Shown piece after piece: positions 1-54,010 of a stretch of 64,000 bases of DNA. Location: positions 2,619,807-2,683,806 of the forward strand of contig NC_079904.1 of the NCBI RefSeq assembly GCF_024868665.1, read 5' to 3'. Every line of letters starts with the position of its first letter. Positions within the stretch are counted from its first letter, which is position 1. The position numbers were made by a program, and so were the translations under genes. The notes below the pieces were generated by a model. It was given only the letters and a program-made list of their open reading frames with translations. It made no database searches and was not told the DNA's origin. The stretch is from Triplophysa rosa (lineage: Eukaryota; Chordata; Actinopteri; Cypriniformes; Nemacheilidae).

Positions 1-277
1 TAATTCAAATAGAAGTGCCCACTTCTAAAACAAATTTCCATACGTAGACCCAGCAAAATGACACCAAAGATTCTTGATACTACTAGAATTTGAAAGGGTT
101 TTTCATACTTATGATACGGCAAAACAGTAATAGTTTCAAAAATTGAGAGTACTTAAATAGACCAGTAAAGTCATTTTGGCAAGTCCACCTATGAATGTAG
201 AAATTGTAAGCTTCCTACTGCTTTTTCTAAAGTATTTGGAGGGTTAACCAAACATCAGATTATTAATGGATTGATAC

Positions 278-961
278 CTGTCCCCTCTTCGATGACTATC
301 CTGCTGTGGACAAGAATCCTGTCTGGTGTCTCTGGTTTAGGTAATGATTCTTGCATCACAGTAGACATTACTGGCAATCGTTGCGATGCGGTCTTACGAT
401 GTAGCTTGTCTGTCAGAATTGATGTTGACATGGACTGGGGTGCGATATTTCGAGGACGTAGCTCTTGGGTGTCTGTGATCTTTGGCAAGAATTGAGCTGA
501 AGCGCTTTGAGGATAAAGGTCTGCTGTCAGGGTGGAAGCAGGTAGGGATTCTGGGATGGTACTTTGAGGGTAAACCTCCAGTGTCAGGGTAGAAATGAGC
601 AGAAATTCGGGTGAGGTGTCTTTGGGATATGTGTTGGGTTTTAGGGTAGATGTTGATAGGGATTCTGGAAAAGTACTTTTAAAGTAAGTCTCCGGTGTCA
701 AGGTAGTTGACAAGGATTTAGATTCGGATGAGGGATTTGGGGGAAATGGGCTTGGTTTTAGGGTTTGAGTTGGTAAGGAATCTGGGACGGTACTTTGAGA
801 GTAAACCTCTGGTTTCGGGGAAGATATTGGCAGAAAGTTGTCTTGGGGATCTGGGTTTGGTTTCAGGGTAGATGTTGTGAGCAATTCTGGTAAGACATTT
901 TGGGGATATTGCTCTGGTGTTATGGTAGTAAATGATTGCTCCACACGAGACTGATCTGGGA
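278..961 (-). CDS. matn3: matn3-like Pro/Ser/Thr-rich repeat exon
   Basis: This is a 684-nt (228-codon) open stretch from acceptor CTTTTAG|TC at 961 to donor ACAG|GTATCA at 278, phase 1 at both ends, so it could be included or skipped without breaking the frame. It is built from about ten imperfect 19-20-residue units with a core like (E/D)xYPQSTxPESLxxSTLxx. It has no cysteines and many Ser/Thr next to Pro, fitting an extended, O-glycosylated linker. The same frame is open upstream to a Met at 1094, which may be chance. Confidence 0.6.
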
Positions 962-1910
962 CTAAAAGGACTGTTGTGGTAGCGGTGGAGAATTCGGAGT
1001 GACCGCGGCCAAGCCTGTACCTTCTCTCAATTGTCCCGTAACTACAACCGTTTGTCGCGGATCTGGAACTTTTCTGCAAACAATTGGTACCCATTCGCCT
1101 TTCAGCTGCCTGCGTGCCACGGGAAGAGATCGGTCTTTATTTGTATTGTGTTGTTTAGTGGATGATATGTCGTTGAGCTGAGAAAGTTTATTTCGAGCTG
1201 CAGGCCCTTGATAAGCTACTGGGATAGGATGGGGTATAATCTTTCTCCTCTGTTTGTGCAGTCCATTTAACTCGAATTTACTCCGGTATACTATTAGAAG
1301 GTTGGAGTGGAAAAGGAAATTGGACAAAAAGACGATCAAACAAATACAATTGTTTGCAAGTGTTTATCTACAATACATGCCATAATTATCCTTATTATGT
1401 GTAACGTTAAACTCTTTACATAAAAATAAATGCACATAGATCGACATTAAAAATACATCCCACTTAAATGTCGTACAAATGCTTTTTTGTAGCATTCGTT
1501 TCAAACTGAATGTATTTTCCTATGCTATAATAAATGCACAACACCCATTTAGAAAATTGTTGTGCATTTCAGTAAAAATTACATTCATAGATGTTACATC
1601 ACACACAAAGTTATTCTTGTGCCATGTAAACTGAAGTGCATTGAGGAAAATAATGAAACAAAGTTTCATTTCAGTGATGCAGCGTAAAATAAAAAAATTC
1701 AAACTTTTAAAGTAACAAAAACAAAATCAGTACATACGATTTGGAAATAAACATACCTGCTGGGTTCAGCGTCCGGTGTGGCAGGGCATTATTTCTCCTC
1801 TGTGCATAACTTTGGGCTAAGATGTCTGATGGATCGTGAGGGTCGTAGGATCGAGCAAGATCCACCAGCAGAAGAGAGAAGCAATAAACCAAACTCCCAA
1901 AGGACTTCAT
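278..1910 (-). CDS. matn3: matrilin-3-like gene, 5' end (signal peptide + Pro/Ser/Thr-rich region), partial
   Basis: The sequence shows a secreted-protein start at 1910 (exon 1, 1757-1910) and a Pro/Ser/Thr-rich exon (278-961), with a possible exon between them (1021-1215). All three have phase-1 boundaries. The von Willebrand A, EGF and coiled-coil parts that would prove a matrilin lie beyond the left edge. The name rests on position: in human, MATN3 lies directly downstream of LAPTM4A on the same strand, as here. It also rests on recollection that zebrafish matrilin-3a carries a Pro/Ser/Thr-rich N-terminal segment absent from mammals. If correct, the product is an oligomeric cartilage-matrix adaptor. 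It could instead be an unrelated secreted mucin-like protein. Confidence 0.6.
1021..1215 (-). CDS. possible matn3-like exon (65 codons), uncertain
   Basis: An open frame between a pyrimidine-rich acceptor (CCCAGTAG|CT) and a donor (GAAG|GTACAGG) is 195 nt long, with phase 1 at both ends, so it would join both neighbours in frame. The peptide is basic and low in hydrophobics, and I recognise no domain. Against it, the gap to the next exon would be only 59 nt, and a different frame is also open through 962-1094. It may be an alternative or intronic segment. Confidence 0.35.
1757..1910 (-). CDS. matn3: matn3-like exon 1: signal peptide
   Basis: The ATG at 1910 opens 51 codons plus one base. Residues 1-20 (MKSFGSLVYCFSLLLVDLAR) form a hydrophobic secretion signal, with likely cleavage just after. 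A polar Tyr/Asp/Pro/Arg-rich stretch follows. The exon ends at a good donor (CAG|GTATGT) in phase 1. No matrix domain is encoded here. Confidence 0.7.
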
Positions 1911-2137
1911 TATGTCTCTGTTCTTCTTGAACTTATTTCAGGTCTGTTCCGTCCTCTCGGTTAACTCACACCAGTGTGCTTCTTACAGCACCTGACCGCG
2001 CTTTTGAAAGGCTGAGGAACAAGGCGTCACATTTTTCATCCAATCCAAACACAGGAGGCGTTCCCGCTCATCTCAAATTGCTCAAATTGACTGACTGGTC
2101 AAAAAGTGCACAAAAAAGTCTGATATGTTTTGAAATG

Positions 2138-2143
2138 TTTATT
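2138..2143 (-). terminator. laptm4a: laptm4a poly(A) signal (AATAAA)
   Basis: The + strand reads tttatt, so AATAAA lies on the laptm4a strand about 0.99 kb after its stop codon. Cleavage would fall near 2110-2125. That leaves only about 200 bp to the downstream matn3-like start codon, so the matn3 promoter must lie in or next to the laptm4a 3' UTR. Confidence 0.55.
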
Positions 2144-3130
2144 GAATTAGATACAGAACATGTACAAGAAACAGAACACAAAATAAAATAACATGCATCC
2201 ATTGATTTAATACAGCACTAGCAGTTTCCTTTTTTAAACTCTAGAACATTGTCTCTCATGAGAGTTTTCACTCATCAGTCGTGTGTTAAACAGCATTATT
2301 CTGCAGTTACCATGACAACACTATGATGGCTGCTAATGAGATGGTGCACATGGGTTCAATGGATGGAAAACAATGCTAATTCTATAAACAAGATAAAAAG
2401 TGCTTTGCGCTTTCACTTCTGAAAGGATGAAAGTCTGACGTTCACTATTAAAGTACACAATGGAAAAAATATAGATTTTAACCATCACACTGGATTGTCT
2501 AAACAGGTTTATACTAGCAAAACAGATTAGCCAAGGTTGGCGATTTTAAACGCCCTGTCAAACTGTCAGGCAGTGTTGATTTCACAATACTTCCTCAACT
2601 AAGACATCAGCAAAACAAAAACACAAGCTTTGAAACATTAAAAATAAGATCTCATGATGGGTGGAGCTTACGGCGAAAGCTTTCATTGGTAAAAATTTCA
2701 AAAGACGATTATTAGCCCCGCCCCAAAGAATCATTTCATTAGCAACAGACTACGAATTAACTACACAATTCTGTCGTAAGCATGATTATTGCAGAGCCCG
2801 AGTCGTGGTGTCCACAAAAAAGAATGGTATATCATATCGCGATACGCTGTTGAAAACAAATCCTGCCACAGTCGCTCCCTTCCGCAACCGCCTGGCGCTT
2901 CAAAAGATTACACGTGGTTTTACAAAAATAGATCTGCAGTGAAGTGTTACGAAAGTCATGCGAAAAAAAGTCACGGGCGAGTCTATGGGATGTGTAAAGC
3001 TGGTGATGATGATGACGAGTGTGGACGCTGGGAGTCTAAACGCCCTCTGTGAGTTGGAATGGAAGGCAGGATCGAAAGGCAAAGATGGGTGTTTGCACTG
3101 GCTCTTACTGCAGGCGCCAGGCTGGGGAAT
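2144..3130 (-). other. laptm4a: laptm4a 3' untranslated region (inferred)
   Basis: The roughly 0.99 kb from stop codon to candidate poly(A) signal has no convincing coding potential. Short open stretches here have no splice support or recognisable motifs. The extent is inferred from the signal at 2138-2143. Confidence 0.5.
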
Positions 3131-3205
3131 TTAAGCTGGCATGTAAGGAGGAGGCGGCTCCTTTGCTGGCATCGTCATGGCCATTTCGTAGGTGGGAAGG
3201 ATGTA
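3131..3205 (-). CDS. laptm4a: laptm4a exon 7 (C-terminus, stop)
   Basis: Encodes residues 206-229, ending in PPPPYMPA and TAA at 3131. The PPxY motif is the expected WW-domain ligand. The acceptor follows a long pyrimidine run (TTTTTTTTCCCACAG). Confidence 0.94.
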   Translation of the reverse strand, partial: YILPTYEMAMTMPAKEPPPPYMPA

Positions 3206-6200
3206 CTGTGGGAAAAAAAACCCAATGTTAAATAAGATGTCATTTATCTGAAAGAAACTGTAGAAGCAATTTTACAGCTGATGGGTCTCCTCCAACCAGA
3301 ATGAATCACTACTTAACCAGTTAGTTGTGTTGTGCATTACTTTGAAGTTACAGGTGTGTTGTGCTTAAAAGGCTCATTCAGACGCAAAGAGCGCCCTCTA
3401 CTGTAAAACAGTACTGAACTTCCTATATAAAGAGATTTTAAATTATATACTTCTTAGGCACAGTAAGACATATACATTTTGCACATGCAAAAAATGGGTA
3501 TTAAAATTAATGTACGCCAACTGTCCATGCACATATGGGGATTTATAAAAAATAAATTTATACCTGCACTAGGGATGCTCATACACTGACAGTTTAACCG
3601 TTAACCGATAGTAAAAAAAATTACCGATTCCGATTAATACTATCAGTTTTTTTAAGTTGAATAATATTAATATATATTTTTTAATAATATCAATAATGTA
3701 ATAATATTAAATCATACATGTTTTTAGTTTTCTGTATAGTGAAATATGCTATACTTATGTTAACTCACGCGTGCAGACGCGTGCGACCAGGTGTAAATGC
3801 CCTCCTTTTAGACGTGACGTAAAAATATGAATGTGAAATATGAATAAATAAATAATGATGTTTGTATTTTGCATGGGTATAGCAGAACGGATTTATATCT
3901 GTTTAGCTAAGACACATTTTTGTCCTCTTTGGATATTAATCCTGGCTGATGGAAAGCAAATGAAACACGCTTCCCAACGCGTTATCTGTGCATTCCCGGG
4001 ACATCTGCGGGTCTAACTGTCAACAGGCTCCAGACTGTCCCCACCACACGTTACTTTATTAAATAAAAACTAGCCAAGCTTTGGATTGAGGTAGGCCTGC
4101 TAGTTTTATTTGATGAAAAAACTTTCTGACGGAAATAAACTTTGCCAGTTCTTCTGTGTTTTCGTTTTGTCATAATTTGTTCATTATTTCTTGCCTGTTT
4201 ATTTTATGCTTTGGATTTATATTATTATTGTCCAAAACGCTGCAGGTTCTTGAAAATGTGATAAGGATGCAGGTGCTGTTGTTGATATATTCGTTATGCT
4301 GCTGTTTGCATGTTAAAATAAAAATGTTTGTATTTTTAACGTGTCACAGACCCTCATCAACTGTAGCTGTGTCTCATTTCGAAGTCTGCATCCTCCGGAT
4401 GACGCATGCGAAGGCGTATGCGGCGGACAAACGCGACCTCCGGAGGACGCCTTCGAAATGAGACGCAGGCACGCAGCATGTATTTTTATTTCATTAAAAT
4501 TTAATATTAAAATCTTATCAGTTAACGGTTAATGTTCGGATAACGAGTGTCAGTTCTCGGTTAGGGAAGTTAACCGAAATGAGCATCCTAACGTGCACAT
4601 TAAACTCAAAGCAGACTGGCCAAACCTGAGGTGGGGTTTCAAAAGCAGGATAGACGGCAATCTCTGGAGCGTTCCTGTTGTTTATGTACTTGTAGCAGTT
4701 CCACACACAGTTAATCAAATAAGCCTGAAAAAAGGAGAAAACATGCAGCTATTAATTTATAAATATACACTTTATTATAAATAAAAATACTATCAACAGA
4801 TTCTGATCTTTCGAGAGTTCAATGACATTTACCTTAAGGACGATGAGAATGGCAAAGAAGACAAGCACAAAGAGCAGGAGACAGCTGGAGTCCAGAGAAA
4901 GCAGGTTGTCTTTGTAGGGGAAGTCAGGCTGAGAGAGACAAGAAAGAGTTTTTTTAATAACCTGTCTGTGATAAACAGATGGTAAGAGGCGGGGACACTG
5001 ACCAGCTGGTCCAGGTAGTCCTTGATTCTGGGCAGGTATGTCAGAGAGCTGATAGCTACCAGGCAGCTCAGAGCGAAGTCAAAGAGCTGGTAGCAAAAGA
5101 ACGGGATGAGCCAGCCATCACGATTCTGTGCAGGTGGAAAAAGTGTGTGATGTCATCATCCAAATCAACACTGAAAAGAACTTTCTCGATGTGGCAAGCT
5201 CTATTGGCTCGATTGGCTAGCCCCTGCCAGTTCATTTACATTTGGCAAATGCTTGTTTGCCTACCAGAGAGATTTATAGTGCATTCTAGGTACATTTTAT
5301 CAGAATATGTGTTCCCGGAAATCAAAGCTATGACCTGGCTATGTGGGACTGATGTATGAGTGTTAGTCCCAGCAAGTAAGAATCAAGGAAACGATGAATC
5401 ATCTGGTTCTGCTATGGCATGAAAGGGAGTTACAAGCAGACAGGGGTCTAAAGGAACAACAGCCTTTTACAATCTATATGCCTAAAATGGTAAAGGACAC
5501 AGTGGATCTAGCACAATGTTCACTACAAGTAATATTCAGCAAGGACAAATGTGCATTTAACTGTAACTATTATAATTTCACTCGGAAACTATGGGATATA
5601 CTTGTACTATGTGTCACACATCCACAGACTCAACCTCTTTCTGATGACATCATGAAGCAAGACTGTAAAGAACAGATTAATATACAATGTTGAAACCTAG
5701 CACATTTGCACAAAAATGAGGTTGAACAGTAGTGTGTAATGACAGACACCAGTTTACTGTTTACCATCTCATCTGTTTATTTTCAGGTTTATATTAAATC
5801 CTGATTTTCAGATTCTCTTTTATTGAACAAAAAATATATATATTAAAGATGTTTTAAATTATTTTAACTTACAGTAATAGCTCCATACACCATCATTGCA
5901 CTGATGGTGAGCATCAGAAGAGAGATGGCAAAGCCCACACAGGCATTCTCTACAGAGACAAAAGGCAAACGATAAGCAAATATTAACATAATAATCTTTT
6001 AACTTTTTTAGTCCATTACATTTGATTGTCATTGAAACAAAAGTGTACGTGGCTTTAGGTACATACGAAACATATAGCATTAAATAATTATTAGATATAT
6101 ACAGATATTTTAGCATTCTGTTGGTTTTGAAACATAACATCAGCAACATACCTGACATTCTGTCTGAGGCAAAGTAATGCTCAATAACCTCATACTGCAG

Positions 6201-7298
6201 ATCAACCGTAGGGACGTTTTCAGGCTGGGTAACCGCCACGGTCAACAGAATACCCATCAGCAGGTTCACCACCTTTAAACAGAGATACAGTTCAGCAAAA
6301 AAAGTCAGTCTAATTACTCACTGCATCATGTGACCTTTCTGGAAAGTTTTACTTTTGGAAAGGAGGTCAACGGCACTTTTATCTAGGAAAAACTTCGTTT
6401 CATAAAGAAAAAATCTGCATGCTCCAAGTTGAAACAACCAGCTGACAACACATCAGTTACTTAAGTTAAATGGAAACTTTGGTTTCCTGTAAACATTGAG
6501 CCCAAACCCTTGACATGGAGGCATGTTCAAAGACGTTCCATTGACAGATGTTATGAAATAAGATGTTTTACCCACAACACCAGTTTATTTACAGATACTA
6601 GAAGTCGCCAAGCAAACCTATAAATTCACCTGTTTCACCTTTACGTTGTCAATCAAACAGCAAAGCAGAATATCACAAACATGATAAGAGCTTTAATACG
6701 AAAGTAAAACCACAATCACATGCACTTTCAATTATATAACACACAGTTGTTGTCAGTTTACTGTAAACAGTATCAGTATATCAGTCCCATGAAAGGTTGG
6801 TAAACTCAAACGTAGGCCTCTGCTAGCGCGAAAGCTAGTTAGCTAAACACACTTATATGAAAAATAAAACATTTTAAAACAATCTCGGCGATTCATTTTC
6901 TCACTTATACCAATGTATAACAACGTAACAATACTTGAAGGCGATTAACTCATGTCTAACCTCGATTACGTGTCATGTTTGTCGACAGTTTGATTTCAAA
7001 ACATTCAGTTAGCATTAGCATCGCGCTAACGCGGATCTGTCAGCCGATACATAAGCAACAGCAAGGCGTCATTACACAAAAGTAGGCCTGATAAGTCTTA
7101 CGTTACGTATAGATTACTGTCATATTTTCTTTGGGTTGACAGTTATACAAAAAAACGATGGCATGTAACGTTATGCTTGTCATGTTTTAGTTCTCGTACC
7201 ATGTACCAGGTGCCCAGAATGATGGTTCCGGTGCGCACGTGACAGCAGCCGCAGCAGCGAGCGCTGTACAGTCGGTCTCGAGACGGTTTGAAACGCAT
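3131..7298 (-). CDS. laptm4a: laptm4a, lysosomal-associated transmembrane protein 4A, complete (7 exons, 229 aa)
   Basis: LAPTM4A is a four-pass membrane protein of late endosomes and lysosomes, linked to small-molecule and lipid handling and Nedd4-family sorting. Coding exons are 7200-7298, 6152-6272, 5873-5949, 5003-5125, 4833-4928, 4626-4724 and 3131-3205, joined by GT/AG in consistent phase (total 690 nt). Membrane segments are near residues 23-47, 76-98, 104-130 and 155-180. The N-terminal Cys cluster CCGCC and the segment [13 protein letters not shown] match the family closely. The C-terminus PPPPYMPA holds a PPxY motif (residues 223-226) for WW-domain ligases. Human LAPTM4A has 233 residues. 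The chosen ATG fits the family start; the frame stays open 21 codons further upstream. Confidence 0.96.
3570..4590. mobile_element. hAT-like non-autonomous DNA transposon with 8-bp target duplication
   Basis: Terminal inverted repeats begin TAGGGATGCTCAT on the left and end ATGAGCATCCTA on the right. The flanks acctgcac (3562-3569) and acgtgcac (4591-4598) form an 8-bp target duplication with one mismatch, the length typical of hAT insertions. Subterminal repeats (gttaaccgttaaccgata left, cagttaacggttaatg right) are also inverted. No transposase frame is visible. It fills most of the last laptm4a intron. Confidence 0.8.
4371..4464. repeat. 94-bp near-palindromic foldback element nested in the hAT element
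   Basis: gtctcatttcgaag at the left and cttcgaaatgagac at the right are exact inverted repeats, with inner arms (tcctccgga / tccggagga) continuing the hairpin. It looks like a separate miniature element inserted into 3570-4590. Confidence 0.65.
4626..4724 (-). CDS. laptm4a: laptm4a exon 6
   Basis: Encodes residues 173-205, including [15 protein letters not shown] and [12 protein letters not shown], nearly identical to the mammalian protein. Acceptor TTTCAG|GC. Confidence 0.96.
4833..4928 (-). CDS. laptm4a: laptm4a exon 5
   Basis: Encodes residues 141-172: loop [13 protein letters not shown] and most of membrane segment 4 ([18 protein letters not shown]). Acceptor TCTCAG|CC, donor AAG|GTAAAT. 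Confidence 0.95.
5003..5125 (-). CDS. laptm4a: laptm4a exon 4
   Basis: Encodes residues 100-140, membrane segment 3 ([20 protein letters not shown]) and the conserved loop [13 protein letters not shown]. Donor CTG|GTCAGT is slightly non-consensus at +3. Confidence 0.94.
5873..5949 (-). CDS. laptm4a: laptm4a exon 3
   Basis: Encodes residues 74-99, membrane segment 2 ([19 protein letters not shown]). Acceptor TGTAG|AG, donor ACT|GTAAGT. Confidence 0.93.
6152..6272 (-). CDS. laptm4a: laptm4a exon 2
   Basis: Residues 34-73 plus one base: the end of membrane segment 1 ([14 protein letters not shown]) and the first luminal loop with the family motif [10 protein letters not shown]. Donor G|GTATGT. 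Confidence 0.95.
7200..7298 (-). CDS. laptm4a: laptm4a exon 1
   Basis: Encodes residues 1-33: a basic start ([12 protein letters not shown]), the Cys cluster [10 protein letters not shown], and the beginning of membrane segment 1. The donor is ATG|GTACGA. Confidence 0.92.
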
Positions 7299-7450
7299 GT
7301 CGTTCTCAGTGCTTTGAAGAAACTTCCAGAAAAAGAAACGAGACGAGTGTCTGCCGTCCAAAACAGCAGCTACGAGCGGCCACCGAGCTCTCGAGCAAAA
7401 CTCCGCCTGACGGGAGACGGGGGCGTGGTCACAACGGAATCATGCGAGAA
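7220..7450 (-). promoter_or_regulatory. laptm4a: laptm4a CpG-rich 5' region (putative promoter)
   Basis: CpG density rises sharply around and just upstream of the laptm4a start codon against AT-rich surroundings. This is typical of a housekeeping promoter without an obvious TATA box. The transcription start cannot be placed from sequence alone. Confidence 0.4.
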
Positions 7451-9698
7451 ATGGAGGCGTGGCTTGTTGTTTAATCACGCATTGTATATATCTCCATTGT
7501 AGGGTCCTTCAGGAGAAGTTACGCAGAAGTGATGATGGTGTGTCTCAGCCCATTCAGCCATAGACAGATGTATGGAAATTTATAGCTGGTTGATTTTCAG
7601 GGAAAAGCTTTGATGGGTTGGGAGGGGTGTTATATAATAGATAAAATGATGGAAATTATATAAGGATGAGATGGATGTTGGTAATATTGGTAATCTCACT
7701 AATCTGTCTCTTCCTTTCTTTTTGCTGCAAGGATTTGGTAACATTTTACATGATCATAATGTGTATATAGGCGAATGCAGTCTGAGGTCTTATGAATTAT
7801 CAATGCACTAAGCTCTTCATTAATTATGAAAGAGTTTATATTATAGTAGGGACAAAAGTAACATATTCATGTCGATTTATAATTTATATTTGGGTTGATA
7901 TACTTAATGCTTAGGGTACACTAAGTCAAAACAATATACATTATATTGTTTGCAGTTTACAAATTTATGACTTTTGGTAACACTTAACAATTAAGGTTGT
8001 ATTTGCTAACATAAGGTAATGTATTAGCTAATAATGAATAATACTTCTATAGCATTTATTAATTTTAGTTTATGTTAAATTTAGCGTTAACTAATATTAA
8101 ATGTTGTCACTGTTACAATTGGTTAATGCTTAATGAACTAACATTAGATAATACAAAATATAACTGTTTTAATGAACTAACAAAAAATTGATAAATGCTG
8201 AAAAACTGTATTGCTCTTATTAGTTCATGCTGCTAATGTATATACAATCTTAAAGTGATTTTTTGCAATAATGTTTAAAATACGTTGGCTCTTCATAGCA
8301 AGTATGCAGAGCTGTAACGGCTTAAACATGGTACAACAATTTGCATATTTCCATTTGTGTTCATGTAGTATTTATGTAGTGTGATCAAACCTTTGTATAG
8401 TACACGTGCTCTCACATGAACTTAAAGGACACAACGCTTGCCGGAAACAGAGTTTAACTAAAGATCAGAACAATGTAATGATGTATCTCAAGTCCTAGCT
8501 GTGTAAATCCTATGAAATGTTCCAACGTTAATTTTACAGATGATAAATGTTGATTTGCCTTTGTAGTCAGTTCAACAAAAGCCACTCTGCAAATCATTGA
8601 CTTTCAGTTGTTTTAATGGAGACACTGATTAACCTTATCCTGTGATGAGTTACACGAATTCCCATAGTTTCCGACTCACAGCCAGACTTAGAAAAAAAAA
8701 GTATATCAATATGTTGCTGTTGCAAAACTAAGGTACATTATTTACACTCCAAAAAATGAAAACATCAAGACAAAATAAAAACAGTGCCAAAGGTTTTAGA
8801 GATGGGAGTGAATACTGAGCCTACAAATGGCAAGCTAAAGTTCTGAAATGTGTCCCAGAATGACTGATGCACGCTGGGGTCAAAAGCAAAGACCGGAACA
8901 TTAAAAAACACTTAATTAGGAAACAAAATACTCAAACAGACCAGAAAGTAAACTGTTCCTGATCTTTTGTCTTTCTATCTCTTTGCCGTCCATTGCAGTC
9001 GCCCGTCTGAAGCAGTGAGGGTGCCGTGCCCAGGAGCACCAGTGGTTCGACCTGTCGGATCCCGTTTATTTTTAGCACTTGAAAACAACAGGTTTTTAAT
9101 TTTCCGAAAGGGGAGGTTAAGAAAAACCGATGCTTGTTAAACTGGAGGAATGGATGGATGGAGAAACATCTACAGACACACGACATGGGCGCTTTTTGGG
9201 GGAAATGTGTGCAAACATGTTTCCTATCTAAAATATAATACAACATGGCCATTTTTGTTTTGGCATTCAAGGACTGGGAGGGACATAAAGTGAAATACTG
9301 GAGTGCTTAATAATTCCGCTGCCATTTTAAACACAAGTCTTCAGTCTCTGGTGTTACTATTAGTCCCCAAAGGGCATCAACTGCAGTAGTGCATAAACAA
9401 AACAAACAAACAAAAAACGAAATAAACCGTCATTTTGTTTTCCTACAGCTTGAAACCATCCAACAATAATAATAACAACAATAATAATATTAATAATGCT
9501 TCAAAGATGCAGGAAATTATTGCCTAAGGCATGATTCTATACAATATTTTCAGTACATACTTTGTAAGTGTTTGAGGAAAACAATCCTTGTATCTGCTAC
9601 TTGTTCCGAAAGAATATACAGCTCGATTACTCTAGTTTCGTGTGCCTTAGTCCTCTTTGTTGCTTTTCACATTTTTGACCGATACATTTTGTCTTTTT
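7451..9698. other. laptm4a-mark3 intergenic region including mark3 3' UTR
   Basis: Sequence between the laptm4a 5' end and the mark3 stop codon. The part near 8.7-9.7 kb is probably mark3 3' UTR; I could not pick one poly(A) site. A decayed transposon lies at 7976-8240. No other gene is visible. Confidence 0.5.
7976..8240. mobile_element. degenerate DNA-transposon fragment (GGTAACACTT type)
   Basis: The left end ggtaacacttaacaattaag is followed by a characteristic series of degenerate ttaactaa/ttagttaa words and inverted gaactaaca/tgttagttc-like motifs. It resembles a common cyprinid miniature element. The matching right terminus appears truncated. Confidence 0.5.
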
Positions 9699-53361
<43,663 letters not shown>

Positions 53362-53639
53362 GTTAATGTGTCTTTATTCCCAAAGTCTGTCTGATCGCAG
53401 CAACCTTTCAGTTCGCAGGGTGGACAGCTGCCGTGCACAAGCCGGTGAAGATCATGGACCAACATCAACTGCGATGCGATAGCAAATTCCAGCACAAACC
53501 TCCAGATTATTGCGATCTTTTATCCAGACGCATAACAGCACAACAAGTCACCCGCGGCGCAAAGGAGCAACTTTCCACAAAGATCTGGACACCAACAGGT
53601 CATCACACACGCACACACACAGACTGAACTTTAGAGACG

Positions 53640-54010
53640 AGAGAAACTCCAGCAGAAACAGTTAACAGGCCCTTCTGAAACTGCACACAGTGTTGTTCAA
53701 ACAAGGAACAGGGGAGGGGGATCCGCGGAAAACCGGGTCTGCCTCTGGAGGCGCGTTTCGAAATGCGTTAAATCGCAGGTCACCGATTTAAGTCCCACAT
53801 ACGGAGTCCGGATATAATTTCCTCTAAATCAATCCAGGTTGATTAATTTCCTCTCATCCCATAAGTGTGGGCTTTTCCAGCCCAGATAAAGCGGAGTCCA
53901 AGATGGCTGCGCGCTGGCTGATGGTGCCAAGCCAAACCCAGAGCGCAGCGCAGCGCAGCCGGAGGAAGTGAGGACAGAGGCGGCTGAAAAAGCTCATTGG
54001 CCGTCGAGGC
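53640..54010 (-). promoter_or_regulatory. mark3: putative mark3 promoter / 5' UTR region
   Basis: GC- and CpG-rich DNA with a cgcagcgcagcgcagccgga repeat, upstream of the mark3 start exon, in an otherwise AT-rich area. The transcription start is not determined. Confidence 0.35.
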
